Source of the DNA: Calliopum simillimum | Taxonomy: Eukaryota; Arthropoda; Insecta; Diptera; Lauxaniidae | NCBI GenBank assembly: GCA_951812925.1 | Contig: OX638372.1 | Coordinates: forward strand, 37,384,245-37,448,244 | Direction of reading: 5' to 3' | DNA length: 64,000 bases | Part shown: positions 33,855-44,819 of the stretch, in pieces | Layout: every line of letters begins with the position of its first letter | How positions within the stretch are numbered: position 1 is the first letter of the stretch | The notes under the pieces: generated by a model | The model's database searches: none | Told to the model about the DNA's origin: nothing | What the model saw: only the letters and a program-made list of their open reading frames with translations | Translations under genes and position numbers: made by a program

Positions 33855-34650
33855 ACTAGTAAGGGTGTAAATTTTGGCCTGGCCAAAAAATAAATACCCT
33901 ACACTGCAGTATTTTGAAAAGTTTGCTTGTATGGGAGGTGCCACGCCCTCTTGTCCGAGTACACCCAGTTTTTGTTCAGAGCTTGCATTTATAGTTTTTA
34001 GTGTCAGAGTGAAATTTAGTTGGATTATCTCAAAAAACTCTTTCAGTATAGCATTTTGAATCTTTTGCTTATATGGGAGGTGCCACGCCCTCTTGTCTGA
34101 TTTCACCCAATTTTTGCTGAGAGCTTTCATTTATAATTCTCAGTGTCTGAGTCAAATTTGGTTCGAATATCTCAAAAAACGCTTTCAGTATAGCGTTTTG
34201 AAGCTTTTGCTTATATGGGAGGTGCCACGCCCTCTTGTCCGAATTCGCTCAAATTTTTATCAGAGCTTGCGCTTACAATTCGTAGTACTTATATGTATTG
34301 TGGTTGCATTGTCGTGAAAAATACTCCTAAAATTGCATTTTGAATATAATTTTTGTATGGGCGGTAGGCGTGTCCGTTGACCGATTTTGCTCATTTTCAA
34401 TCCCCCGAGCTAACTTTGGCGACGAAGGCAGTGTACTAAATTTCATTGAATTATCTTGCTCAGTTTTCCCAAAAAGTGTATTTCAACACACAGCCAGCCA
34501 GCCAGCCAGACAGACGGACAAGGCTATATCGACTCAGGAGGTGACGCTGATCAAGAATATATATACTTTTCTATACCTGCCACGCCTCCTTCTCTGCGTT
34601 ACAAACGGAAGGACAAAGTGAATATACCCTGGGTGTAGGGTATAAAAATA
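33855..34650 (+). mobile_element. Family C repeat, unit 1 of a tandem pair
   Basis: Begins ACTAGTAAGGGTGTAA, then the palindrome TTTGGCCTGGCCAAA and ATACCCTACAC. Three modules starting ATGGGAGGTG lie at 33931, 34073 and 34215, exactly 142 bp apart. Next comes GGGCGGTAGGCGTGTCC, then the microsatellite CCAGCCAGCCAGACAGACGG, GGCTATATCGACTCAGGAGG, and the end GTGTAGGGTATAAAA, which inverts the ATACCCTACAC of the start. The central microsatellite and subterminal inversion recall dipteran Helentron/DINE-like elements, but that is a guess. Confidence 0.85.
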
Positions 34651-34668
34651 AAGCAAAAAAAAAATAAA

Positions 34669-35475
34669 ACTAGTAAGGGTGTAACTTTTGGCCTGGCCAA
34701 AAAATAAATACCCTACACCGCAGTATTTTGAAAACTTTGCTTATATGGGAGGTGCCACGCCCTCTTTTCCGAGTACACCCAGTTTTTGTTCAGAGCTTGC
34801 ATTTACAGTTTTTAGTGTCAGAGTGAAATTTAGTTGGATTATCTCAAAAAACTCTTTCGGTATAGCACTTTGAAACTTTTGCTTATATGGGAGGTGCAAC
34901 GCCCCCCCGCCCGATTTCACCCAATTTTTGCTGAGAGCTTTCATTTATAATTCTTAGTGTTTGAGTCAAATTTGGTTTGAATATCTCAAAAAACGCTTTC
35001 AGTATAGCGTTTTGAAGCTTTTGCTTATATGGGAGGTGCCACACCCTATTGTCCGAATTTGCTCAGATTTTTTTCAGAGCTTGCGCTTATAATTCGTAGT
35101 ACTTATGTTTATTGTGGTTGTATTGTCGTGAAAAATACTCCTAAAATTGAATTTTGAATATATTTTTTGTATGGGCGGTAGGCGTGTCCGTTGACCGATT
35201 TGGCTCATTTTCAATCCCCCGAGCTAACTTTAACGACGGAGGCAGTGTACCAAATTTCATTGAATTATCTTGCTCAGTTTTCCAAAAAAGTGTATTTCAA
35301 CACACAGCCAGCCACCCAGCCAGCCAGCCAGCCAGACAGACGGACATGGCTATATCGACTCAGGAGGTGACTCTGATCAAGAATATATATACTTTTCTAT
35401 ACCTGCCACGCCTCCTTCTCTGCGTTACAAACGGAAGGACAAAGTGAATATACCCTGGGTGTAGGGTATAAAAAG
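34669..35475 (+). mobile_element. Family C repeat, unit 2 of a tandem pair
   Basis: Starts 814 bp after unit 1 and repeats every landmark. Its 142-bp modules are at 34745, 34887 and 35029, and it has a longer (CCAG)n tract. The two units are very similar and are separated only by ~18 bp of element A's poly-A-rich sequence. Open frames through both units match each other because the DNA is duplicated, not because a protein is conserved. Confidence 0.85.
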
Positions 35476-35810
35476 TTGCAAAAAAATTACTCGGCCTGGC
35501 TTCAAACCCATGTTGTTCTTACTGCAGCCTTACATGGAATCATTTTATAATCAATTTCAATTCAATTAAGCAAAAGTAAATAAATAAGAGAAAGTAAAAT
35601 AGAAAAGTGAAATAAAAAATGCTGAATAAAAAATATTTTAAAAAAATAAAGCAAAAAAAAAATAAAAAATCACCCGGGCTGGGTTTGAACCCATGTAGTT
35701 CTTACTGCAGCCTTACAGAAAAACCTTTGTGTAAGTGCTTCTAAATTTCTATGGAGACAAGCGCTTTTAAAGTGCTTGGATTAGAAGCGATAGAAATTTT
35801 TCCTCTTGAG

Positions 35811-36402
35811 TTACTACATTCTAATAAAGCAACGATTAAAATATCATCGAACTTAACTATTCAATTGTTGAAATTTTACTTTACTTGACAGCACGCAGAT
35901 CAAATTTGGAGGTAGTGAAAACATCCACAATTAGAAATAATTTTCATGTAATCAGAATCAAGATGGTTTATTAAAAATTACCCTGTGCTTCGTCAAAAAG
36001 TTAAAAGATGTACATTATTATTCATGGACGAGTGAGACAAATCAAATGACACTATGGAAAGTAAGCCGAACAAATTCTGTAGATATTGGGCTATTCCTAC
36101 CATAAACAAAATTCTCAGCTGTAGTTCAGATAAAGCATCAGTAATAAACAGATTGCATGTGCTCGAAGAACAAATAATAAAGGTCTGTAACAATTTCCAA
36201 TCTCCAGCTACAAAAGGTAGCAGATCAGACACGGTTTGTGTCTGTGTGAAATTATCCAGCACTTTAATCCACAAGGAAGTAGAAAATAATCGGTCAAAGT
36301 TACATGAAAAAGGTTATTGATGAAGAAAATTCAATAATCGGCACTTCCGCACGGTTTTGTTTGAAATCATTGAAAGCAGACGACATCGTGAATATTAACG
36401 AA
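35811..36402. other. No gene recognised
   Basis: Overlapping frames on both strands at 35993-36320 have no recognisable motif. The last ~70 bp may be the leader of the mariner that follows. Confidence 0.4.
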
Positions 36403-37080
36403 AATGGAAAAAAGTGAATTTGTCGTGCTAATTAAGCATTACTTTTTGCGTCATGTAATAATTCCCAAAACCACAAAAAGGCTTGTAAAATTTTGTGGAG
36501 ACTCTGCATCATCAATTTCAATGATTAAAAAGTGATTTACTGAGTTCCTACAAGGCAGCAGAGACCAAAAACCGATCAAGATAGTGAGTTTCTTCGGGAG
36601 AGCGTTCACTAAATAAAGGTCATTGCCCCTGTTTTATGGAATGCACGCAGTCATTTAGATCGATTTTCTTGAAAAAGGTAAAACAATCACTGTTGAATAT
36701 TATGCCCAGCTATTGGACAGATTCGATATTGATTGCAAGCAGAAACAACCACATTTGGCGAAGAAAAAATTGTTGTTTTATCACGACAATGTGCAAGTGC
36801 ACACGTTTGTAGCCACCACGGTAAAAACCCATAAATTGGGCTACGAACTGATGTCCCATCTAGTATATTCTCCAGATTTAGACCCTTGCGAATATTTATT
36901 TTTTTCAAATCCGAAGAAATGACAGGAAATTTGGTAGGAATATAAAAATTTCAAGAATGCTGGACAAAATGTATCGATCTAATAAAAGATTATGTTGAGA
37001 AAGTTATATCTTATTCGAAAACGCTTGGAACTTATCAAACAGCCTTCGTATAAGCCAAATACTTGTCTATAAGTGAACGT
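36403..37080 (+). pseudogene. mariner (mellifera-like) transposase, internally deleted
   Basis: The start ATG at 36403 gives MEKSEFVVLIKHYFLRHVII, then KFCGDSASSISMIKK, a stop, and FTEF, a typical mariner N-terminus with the first helix-turn-helix. After a deletion of the linker and first catalytic Asp region, the protein resumes near 36660 as DFLEKGKTITVEYYAQLLDR, then KKKLLFYHDNVQVHTF and YELMSHLVYSPDLDPCEYLF. The second Asp (HDN) is present. The third catalytic position, 34 residues on, is Glu (PCE) instead of Asp. Beyond 36920 the frame degenerates. No inverted repeats were identified. Confidence 0.8.
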
Positions 37081-38027
37081 TATCAAATGAGTGACATGCC
37101 CTCTTTTCAAACATAAGTTCCACTTCCTTCACGTGTACTGAATAAATTTTCGTAACAGATTTGAAATCTACACAATTCTATTAGAATTTTAGCTTTTCGT
37201 TTCTGAACTCGGTTCTCATATTTCAGGAAAGCTGCGTAAAAATTGACAAACTTTGAACTTCGATATCTACAAACTAGAGTTTTATTTCAAATAATATACA
37301 CTTACTTATTTTAAGAAAATGTAAAAAAATCTTTTCGATTTTGTGAAGATATGGTACCTTTTCTTATGGAGCATCTCATATATTGTGATAATGCCTTAAT
37401 GCACTTAATTTTTGTGAAGTTTTTTGTTTATTGATTTGTTTTCAATTTGATTTAATAACCGTTTTTTGAAAATTACGATTAGTTACTGACCGACACTGCT
37501 TAGAATATAAGCAAATTGGTGCCAGATTTTAATCTTTTATTTTTACTTCCAAGACCAACATCAAAGTACTCGTTAACTGTTTACACGTTTTATTGGTGTT
37601 AAGCAACTTTTTGGCTCTTTAACCCTGAAAACTCGAAGCTTATGGTTTTTTTTTTTAAATATTTCATATATTAACAGACAGAGCAAGAACAGCACCACTG
37701 GTTTTCAATACAAATTTTAATTATTCCAGTTTTGATGTTTTTCATGAGAATGTTCTGTTATTTTAATACCAAACTCTTGTCATAGTATCTACGTATCTAT
37801 GAGTTCTGTTAATTTTTCTCTGTATCTTAATATCTACACATATATTTTGTATTTGTTTTGTGCACTTTTAGCTTCCGCTTTTGGCAGCGAATTTTTTATT
37901 TGTTTAGTTCTCATGTTGATTTTGATTAATTTTATATTCAATACGCGTCAATGAACGCTTATCGTGTGTTGAACGAGTTTCTAACATCATAAAATTTACC
38001 ATTTTAAGAAAATAAGCGAATCATCTT
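37081..38027. other. No gene recognised
   Basis: AT-rich, no coding or repeat signal noticed. Confidence 0.4.
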
Positions 38028-38070
38028 AACCCTTACAGTGCTAAGAACACATTACGTATGCTATGTGACG

Positions 38071-38428
38071 CGTCGTGACAAAAGGGACATTAGTATTTTG
38101 CCAGAGTAAAATTTTCAGTAAAGAACAAAATATGAGCTTAGGTCAAAATTTCATGTTTGGGGTTTTGTAATACTTTTTTTTTACCCGCTAGATAGCATAA
38201 AAATCAAATTTTTTCAAACTCTACAATACTATTTCCAAACGTTAACCTCAATTATTTCAAAAGTAGCATTTTTGTATTTTAAAATTTAAAACGCCATAAC
38301 TTCGCCAATTTAAGATATTTTTGAGTGATTTTTTCTGACTTCTTTTCAAAATTTTATCTTTTTTCTAGTGGTATCAAATTTGACCTATGCCAATATAAGA
38401 TCACTTCTGTCATGACGCGTCACATATA
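38071..38428. mobile_element. Short element with ATGTGACGCGTC inverted ends
   Basis: ATGTGACGCGTCGTGACA at about 38074 pairs with TGTCATGACGCGTCACAT at about 38409, one mismatch. Partial outward similarity (CCTTA and CAGT blocks) suggests the true ends lie a little further out, where TTAACCCTTACAGTGC starts at 38028. No TTAA was found on the right side. Confidence 0.45.
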
Positions 38429-38779
38429 TGACTGGGATAAGGCACGAGTATATGCAAAATTGTGGGAGCAAACTTGTAACTGGAGATCAGGTTTGTAGAG
38501 TCTTAAAAGGAAATGACATGAATCAATCCCACGATAATTTAAATATGCACACGGCGATGGTCTTAAATTAATAAAAAGAGGAAGAAAAGACATTTCTGTA
38601 GGATCAGACAAAGCCGTGACGATCTAGTTATTTAGATGCTAAAAAGAAAAGGATGCAACTTTGAGCTTAAATTATGTTTCTGTGTCAACCCACAAGATTT
38701 TTTGACATTGATGGAGAGCTTAGTCCTTGAGACAAGTTACACGGTAATAAGAAAACATTTTAGTTGCTGCATTATACAG

Positions 38780-39741
38780 CACGGCGTGCCTTAACCAGTT
38801 TTAAATCAAACGTCGTAGCACATCAAATTTTTTTCCAGATTCTATTTACTTATCGTTCAAATGATGTATTAAAAAATTGTCACTTGTGACTTCTCGACTA
38901 AATTTTGAGATAATCCGTTTTCCAATTGGGGCATTTTCCCAAACAAAAAAACAAAAAATATTTTTTTAACTACATTCGATATGTTTTGCGATGCTAAACG
39001 TGAATCCGACCTCAGAATTGCTCTATCGTGTACAGTTTTTGAGATATTCTAACCTAAAAACCAAAAAAAGTTGTTTTTGCCAATTTTTGAAGCTACATAA
39101 CATGTTTAAAATATGAAAGAAATTTTAATTGCGTTAAATCTGGTAAGCAACTTGAAAGTTCTAATTTTTGCCTTTAAAACCTATTTTAAATTATGTTGAT
39201 ATCTTTTTTTTCTCAAAGATATCCTAATCTAAAAAGACACAAAAGTGCAAAAAACCAGTTTTGACAATATTTCGGTCTACAATATCTCTTAGAAGCATGA
39301 ATGTATACATAATTTAAATTAGGTTTTGAAGGAAAAGATTAGGACTTTTAAGTACCTGAACCACATTTAACGAATAAATGATATGTTACATAGTTATATA
39401 GCTTCAAAAAATGGCAAAAAAGGATTTTTTTGGTTTTTAGGTTAGAATATCTCAAAAACTATAAACGATAGCGCAACTCTGAGTTCGGATTCAAGTTTAG
39501 CATCGCAAAACACATTGAATGTGATTATTTTGATTTTTGTTTAATATAGTTAAAAAAAAAAAAATTTTTGTTTTTTTGTATGGGAAAATGCCCCAATTGG
39601 AAAATGGATTATTTCAAAATTTAGTCGAGGAGTCACGAGTGAAATTTTTTTATACATCATTTGAACAATAAGTAAACAGAGTCTGGAAAAAAATTTGATG
39701 TGCTACGACGTTCGATTTAAAACGGGTTGAGGCACGCCGTG
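38780..39741. mobile_element. 962-bp foldback element, ends CACGGCGTGCC
   Basis: Both ends read CACGGCGTGCC inward, with long (about 450 bp) inverted arms sharing CGTCGTAGCACATCAAAT, GGGGCATTTTCCCA/TGGGAAAATGCCCC and TTTTTGAGATATTCTAACCT. The flanks repeat ACAG at 38776-38779 and 39742-39745. Non-coding. Confidence 0.8.
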
Positions 39742-39745
39742 ACAG

Positions 39746-40139
39746 GTGTTGGTTCAGGGTTCTCAGATTAGGAGATTTTTTTCGCGATATTGGAAAAAAT
39801 AAATCTTATCGGGAAACTTTGGCGAAACAAAATTTATCAGAAAAGCTTTGAAGCAAAAATTTAGACTGCGGAAAATTATGGGCTGTCATAAGTACATCAA
39901 AGTCGATTTAAAAGCTGAAGTTCTCAGTTGAAAGCACACACCAAGGACTTGTTCATGGTGATAATTTACGTTTAAAAACGGCTTCAGTGCATTTTGAAAG
40001 TAAAAGTACCCTTTTCTTGGAAAGCAGTTTCTTTTGATGATAATGTGGACCAAGAAGCAAAAGTTAAAGTGATAGAAAAATTTAGGTATAGATAATTACT
40101 GACGGTTGTCTGGTCAAACAAAAACCAATTTTTATTATT
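39746..40139. other. No gene recognised
   Basis: Spacer without recognised content. Confidence 0.4.
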
Positions 40140-40357
40140 TTGTATACATGCATGTACCAATATCCATCGAAATACCTTATACAGTTTGCGAGATAAACCA
40201 TTAAACGTATTTTACTTGCAAGGGAGGGTTTTATGTTTTAGTCGGCGGTGCCACGATCTTTTACGAATTTTTCCTGTATAATATGTAGCATATCACATAT
40301 TAATTCTTGAGTTCAGGGGTAATATCCTTTAAATTTTCATTAAAATTGTTGGAGTCG
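40140..40357 (+). repeat. Family B fragment
   Basis: Matches the middle of family B, with CGGCGGTGCCACGATC, TATCACATATTAA and TTCATTAAAATTGTTGGAGT. It breaks off abruptly into element A copy 4. Confidence 0.65.
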
Positions 40358-40595
40358 TAATCTGTTTCTATCTATCACATGGACGATCGTGGATTCAAAT
40401 CCTGGTGCGGCCAGTTTTTTCCCCATCATTACAAATAAGCGCTTCAAAAGGAATTTTAAAGTAAGGCTATACTCATTTACATCCTATGGCATGCAATGTT
40501 AAAAAGAAAAATTAGTTCTAACGGATCGGAAGCGCTTATTGGTGAAACAGATGCACTTCAGAAGGGTTTCTTGAAGCACTTCTTTTTCCCTTGGG
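40358..40595 (+). mobile_element. Element A, copy 4 (3' half only)
   Basis: Starts inside the tRNA-like block (TCTATCTATCACATGGACG, then GTGGATTCAAATCCTGGTGC) and runs to the right terminus TTTTTCCCTTGGG. The junction with family B at about 40358 suggests insertion or recombination. Confidence 0.7.
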
Positions 40596-41435
40596 TACAT
40601 ACATACAATTTTAGCTCGTATAAATGCAAAATATCAAGATCAAGTTTCGACTCAAATCAGCATAGCTCTTGGACTAAAAATATACTATATGTATTGAACT
40701 AAATAACATACAAATTTACAATATATGTTTTTATTGTACTCATTTTCATATTTTCAAATATCAATAAACACTACTATATAATACTAAATTTACATTGTTA
40801 GCAGTTGGATAACTGGTAATGAACGGGTTAAAATAAAAAATTCAATTATAAAATTAAAAGTATTAAAAATGTTAACGCCGATTTTTATGCACAGAGTTCG
40901 TATAACTATGCACAGCTTTGTCAAATGAATAAAAATGAAATATGGAAAAGTTTAAAGAACTTTTTCGCCGGAATTTCGACAATGAAGGTAAACTGCTGTG
41001 TGACTGAAGCAAAAACCTGCAAATAGTCAAGACGCTGCTTTTTTGCGTGTGGCGCACTTTGCAATGACAAAAAATATCTTAGCAATATTATTAAGTCGCG
41101 GTCAGAGTGAATGTATGGTGAAATTAGAATGATAAACTATAAAAAGATAAATACACTTTGTTATCTTTTTACACAAACAAATATTTGGTCGAATTACCTA
41201 GATGCATTTCTTTTTAAAGGGGTAAAGGAAAACTATGTTAGATATCTAAACCCCTATTTGCTTTTGTTACGTAGTGTTTGTGATGATTTAAATCAATCAA
41301 CCCTTATCCAAATCTGAAAATTTTATTGCTATACAAACAGAAGTTTTTATATATGTAAGCTACTCACAATATATTGAATCATTTAGCGTTCTTCTGAGAT
41401 AAAAAAGTTAGATTCTCATAAATTACTTTGGCCAA
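40596..41435. other. No gene recognised
   Basis: AT-rich. A 68-codon frame at 41111-41317 has no recognisable motif. Confidence 0.4.
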
Positions 41436-41438
41436 ATA

Positions 41439-41697
41439 CACAGGCCCACAAAAAGAAAAAAGTACCCTGCGCGAAAGATCAGACCACCTGAACTTTATGT
41501 TTTCGGGGTCGCTGAATCCGAACATGGTGCCAGAATAGCGAAGTTGGTTCGCGTTTTTTCAGAAACCAGGAAAAATCTCTAATTTTCAGCATTATTTTTG
41601 ATTTCTGAAATAACCCGAACCAACTTCGCTATTCTGGCACCATATTCGGATTCAGCGATCTTTCGCGCATGGTACTTTTTTTTTCTGTGGGCCTGTG
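41439..41697. mobile_element. 259-bp palindromic MITE, ends CACAGGCCCAC
   Basis: Nearly full-length inverted arms. CACAGGCCCACA, GCGCGAAAGATC, GCTGAATCCGAA and GGTGCCAGAATAGCGAAG appear on the left and in reverse on the right, around a short loop. The flanks repeat ATA (41436-41438 and 41698-41700). Confidence 0.8.
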
Positions 41698-42089
41698 ATA
41701 TCAGAGGTTGTGATGAAAATTAAAGGAAATAATTTATTATTATACCTACAAACCTTGCGCAGAATACGTGCATGACTAAATATGTGGTGCACGCCCACAT
41801 TTAATATAGTGTAGTCAAATAACGATAAGTAGATAATGCAGTCACTAAGAATTTAATAAATAGCACTTTTGAATTTGTTGTCCGTGGCTTTGATATGACT
41901 GCATTGTTGATAATTTTATTAAAACTTTTTATTTACACAGTAAAAACTTTAGTTTAATTTTAAAACCAAAAAAAGAATTTATATAGAACAATGCCAAAAA
42001 AAGTTTTAATTTTAAATTATTTTGGAATAAATAAAGAGAGGGAGAAAAATGAAAAAAAAAAAAAAAATTTTAAATTTAATTGAAAGAAA

Positions 42090-42190
42090 AAAACAAGCCA
42101 ACCACACTGAGATTCGAACCAAGGGTACAACATCTTGTGTACATAAATTACGAAGTCTTTAGCTCACTCGACTATCAAATGTATTGACGT
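42090..42190 (-). repeat. tRNA-like sequence
   Basis: Minus strand: A-box-like TAGTCGAGTGAGCTAAAGAC, a middle part with TGTTGTACCC, and B-box GGTTCGAATCTC, followed by a T-run about 15 bp later. The order and spacing fit a tRNA-derived SINE head or tRNA pseudogene. No cloverleaf with a clear acceptor stem was found. Confidence 0.45.
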
Positions 42191-42285
42191 AGTTGTGTGA
42201 AATTTGTATTTAAACAATTGAAAAAGAAAATTTTTTTTTTTTGTTATTTTGTTCTCGTTCTTTTTTTATGCTCTTTTGAGAAATA

Positions 42286-43330
42286 ACCCTGCAGTAAAAA
42301 TATGAGGCAGTCCACAAAAAATACTAGTTCGCGGTTACTACTAGCTCAAAACTAGTTAAAAAGGGATGCAGTGGAGGCCAGTTTGATCTCAGTTTGTAGT
42401 TTGTAAGCGGAGAGAAATTTTAATCGTGACGAAAACAAATTAAAATTTTTGTTATTTGCTTTTGAAATAATTTTTTTCTGTCAAATTGTTTTGCGTCAAA
42501 ACAAATTGTGTTTAACTTTTCAAGAAAAATCATAAAAAACAGCATAAATATAAAATACGGAAATAGGATAAACAACAAAGTAAGCAATTTTACAAGAAAT
42601 TTTATTTTTAAATGGTACATATTCACAAAAAATGCATTGTTTTCCTCAGTAGTTCTCTGCTCTAAAAAAACTGCTTAGGACCGGTTTTCTTAAATATTTG
42701 GAAGCAATTTTTGAGTTAAAGAGAATTTCAGCCTACAAACTTTTAAAAACTTTTTCAAATTAATTGTAAGTATAGTTCAAATCAAATAATATTCCGAAAT
42801 GTATGGCTTTTGTTATATAAATTTCTATCTCTAGCTCCAGACGCAATTTTGTCTCCCTCAGATCTCAAGAATCAAGTTTATGAAACGTTTCAAGCAGCAA
42901 AAAAGAGGCACTTTAGAAAGGTATCTAAAGAGCATGCCATACATTCCTAATTAAAAAATATGTATAAAATGTATTAAATGATATTTTACTTTATTTAATT
43001 TATGTTTAGAAAATAAAAATTAATATAAAAACAAAATTATTTGAAAATGTCCAGAGTTTTTCACTATATACCACGTGTATTACTATAGGAGGACTACACA
43101 CAAAATAACTGGTTCAAGACTAGTTGTTAAGTGACTACTTCCATACCACAACTAGCCCCGGACAGGTGTAGAAGTAATGCATAAGGGGCCAATTGAAATT
43201 TCGTAGGACATCAACACACAAAAAAGAACAGTTGCTTGTATGCAAAAGGGATTGAAGTCGGACTAGTACTGGTTGGTAGAGGACTAGTTAATGGACTACT
43301 CTTTAACTAGTCCATTTGCCGGCAGGGTTT
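42286..43330. mobile_element. Element with ACCCTGC ends and ACTAGT-rich subtermini
   Basis: AACCCTGC ends: 42286 reads inward ACCCTGCAGTAAAAAT, and 43330 reads inward AACCCTGCCGGCAAAT. Both subtermini are rich in ACTAGT and CTAGT boxes in both orientations (42330-42360 and 43120-43310). The interior is non-coding AT-rich. No exact target duplication. Confidence 0.5.
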
Positions 43331-43737
43331 AAAGGTAAATATTTTTTGTGATAAAATTAAAACCTACCGGAATAAATTTCAACCTTTTTTGGAATAAATT
43401 TTGAATTTAATACCAAAGCAGTTTAAAATCAATACCGAATGGAATCAAAAGTAAACTATCACTTTTTACTGTGTATTTATTTGTTTAATTAAATGATAGG
43501 TTTATGTAATATTGTATACAAATAGGTGCTGTTCTTTTCAATTTCTTATTTTTCAAATAAAACGACAAATCCAAAATTACGTTTCGAAATCACATCAAAG
43601 ATAAAATTCTAAATCTGAAGAAATTTTTCAAATAGGTTTGGCAGATTTTTGGTAAGCCCGTTTTATTGAGAAAATGTACTGAAAAAGCCAGAAACCACCT
43701 TTCTCTAATTACATGAATCTCGCTAAAACCAAAATGA

Positions 43738-44160
43738 AACTAGTAATTTTGTTACCTTTGACCAAGCCAAACCTTAAATACCCTACACAGCCGCGACCTT
43801 TTTTCCGATTTCACATAGCATTGTCGTAAAAACTACTCCTTAAGTTGCATTTTGAATGTACTTTTTGTATGGGCGGTAGGCGTGTCGGTTAACCGATTTT
43901 GCTCATTTTCAATCCCCCGAGCTAACTTTGACGGCAGAGGTAGTGTAGCGAATTTCACTGAGTTATCTTGCTTTGTTTTCCCAAAAAATGTATTTCCACA
44001 CACAACCGTTACCCAGCCAGCCAGCCAGACAGACGCACATTACTATATCGACTCAGGAGATGACGCTGAACAGGAATATATATACTTTTCTATATCTGCC
44101 ACGCCTCCTTCTTCGCGTTACAAACGGAAGGACAAAGTGAATATACTATACTATAAGGTA
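43738..44160 (+). mobile_element. Family C repeat, internally deleted
   Basis: Keeps the start (ACTAGTAA, CCAAGCCAAA, ATACCCTACAC), loses the 142-bp modules, and keeps the 3' part: GGGCGGTAGGCGTGTCGG, CCAGCCAGCCAGCCAGACAG, ATCGACTCAGGAGATGACGC and GGAAGGACAAAGTG. Confidence 0.8.
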
Positions 44161-44819
44161 AAATTTTCTGATTTCTTTTTTGTTGGAAAGATTGTGAGAT
44201 TTTTTAAAAGTGGGTGGTGAAATATACGCTCTAAACGCTAAACTTTTATGAAATTCGGTATAGAGGATAATAAGAACTTTGTTTTTAAGTAGGCCGTGGC
44301 ACGCCCCTAAATGAATGAAAAATACGTTCTCATAGCTAACCCCCGCAACAACTTTTACCTGAATTTTTTTTTTTTTTTTAAATTTACCAATTTTTTTCTA
44401 TATATCGTATATTAGAGGTTGTTTGACAATGAATATGGTGATTTTAGAATTTTTTTGGATTCGCCGACGCCACAAATGGACAACCTTTCAGAAGGCAGTC
44501 AGTGCAATATGTAAGTAAATTTTTTATCGTTTTTGTTCATAATTCTCTCATCATTATCAGTATCTGTAACTTAGTTTCACATTTTATCGAGTCGAAAAGA
44601 ATGACAAAATCAAAACCTTAATAAAGTTGACTCTGGAATACTGAAAATTTAAGTTCAGCTTCAAGCTTTTCGGTATTTACTTTCAGAATATCAGTTTTTT
44701 GTTGGGGTTATAGCAGAAAAACTACTTCCTCCTATGTCTTCTTCTGTATTCTGAAGCAAAAAATTCTTACATATCTCGTTCAGGAGAGGATTGATCTCTG
44801 CAAAACGGTGATTGCTATT
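44161..44819. other. No gene recognised; one GCCACGCCC-type motif
   Basis: Contains GGCCGTGGCACGCCCC at about 44292, like families B and C, in otherwise unassigned sequence. Confidence 0.4.

Larger units (their letters stand above)
33326..35810 (-). mobile_element. Element A, copy 3, reversed, with two family C inserts
   Basis: Runs from CCCAAGGGGAAAAG (33326) to TTTTTCCTCTTGAG (35810), the complement of copy 1's ends. In the minus direction it has the subterminal hairpin, two B-box-like cassettes (near 35685-35700 and 35505-35520), two family C units in its A/T-rich middle, the tRNA-like block (33548-33660) and the GCGGAAGCGCTTATTGG block. About 860 bp are element A proper; the rest is cargo. 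No clear target duplication. Confidence 0.75.

Noticed and set aside
33771..35464. Several similar open frames (61-119 codons) around 34-35 kb
   Set aside because: They fall in the 142-bp modules and tandem units of family C, and appear on both strands and in several frames.
35993..36320. Overlapping ~90-codon frames on both strands
   Set aside because: No domain signal on either strand; mutual overlap suggests chance.
38028..38440. piggyBac MITE starting TTAACCCTTACAGTGC
   Set aside because: No TTAA on the right side and the end similarity is partial. Kept only as a short inverted-repeat element.
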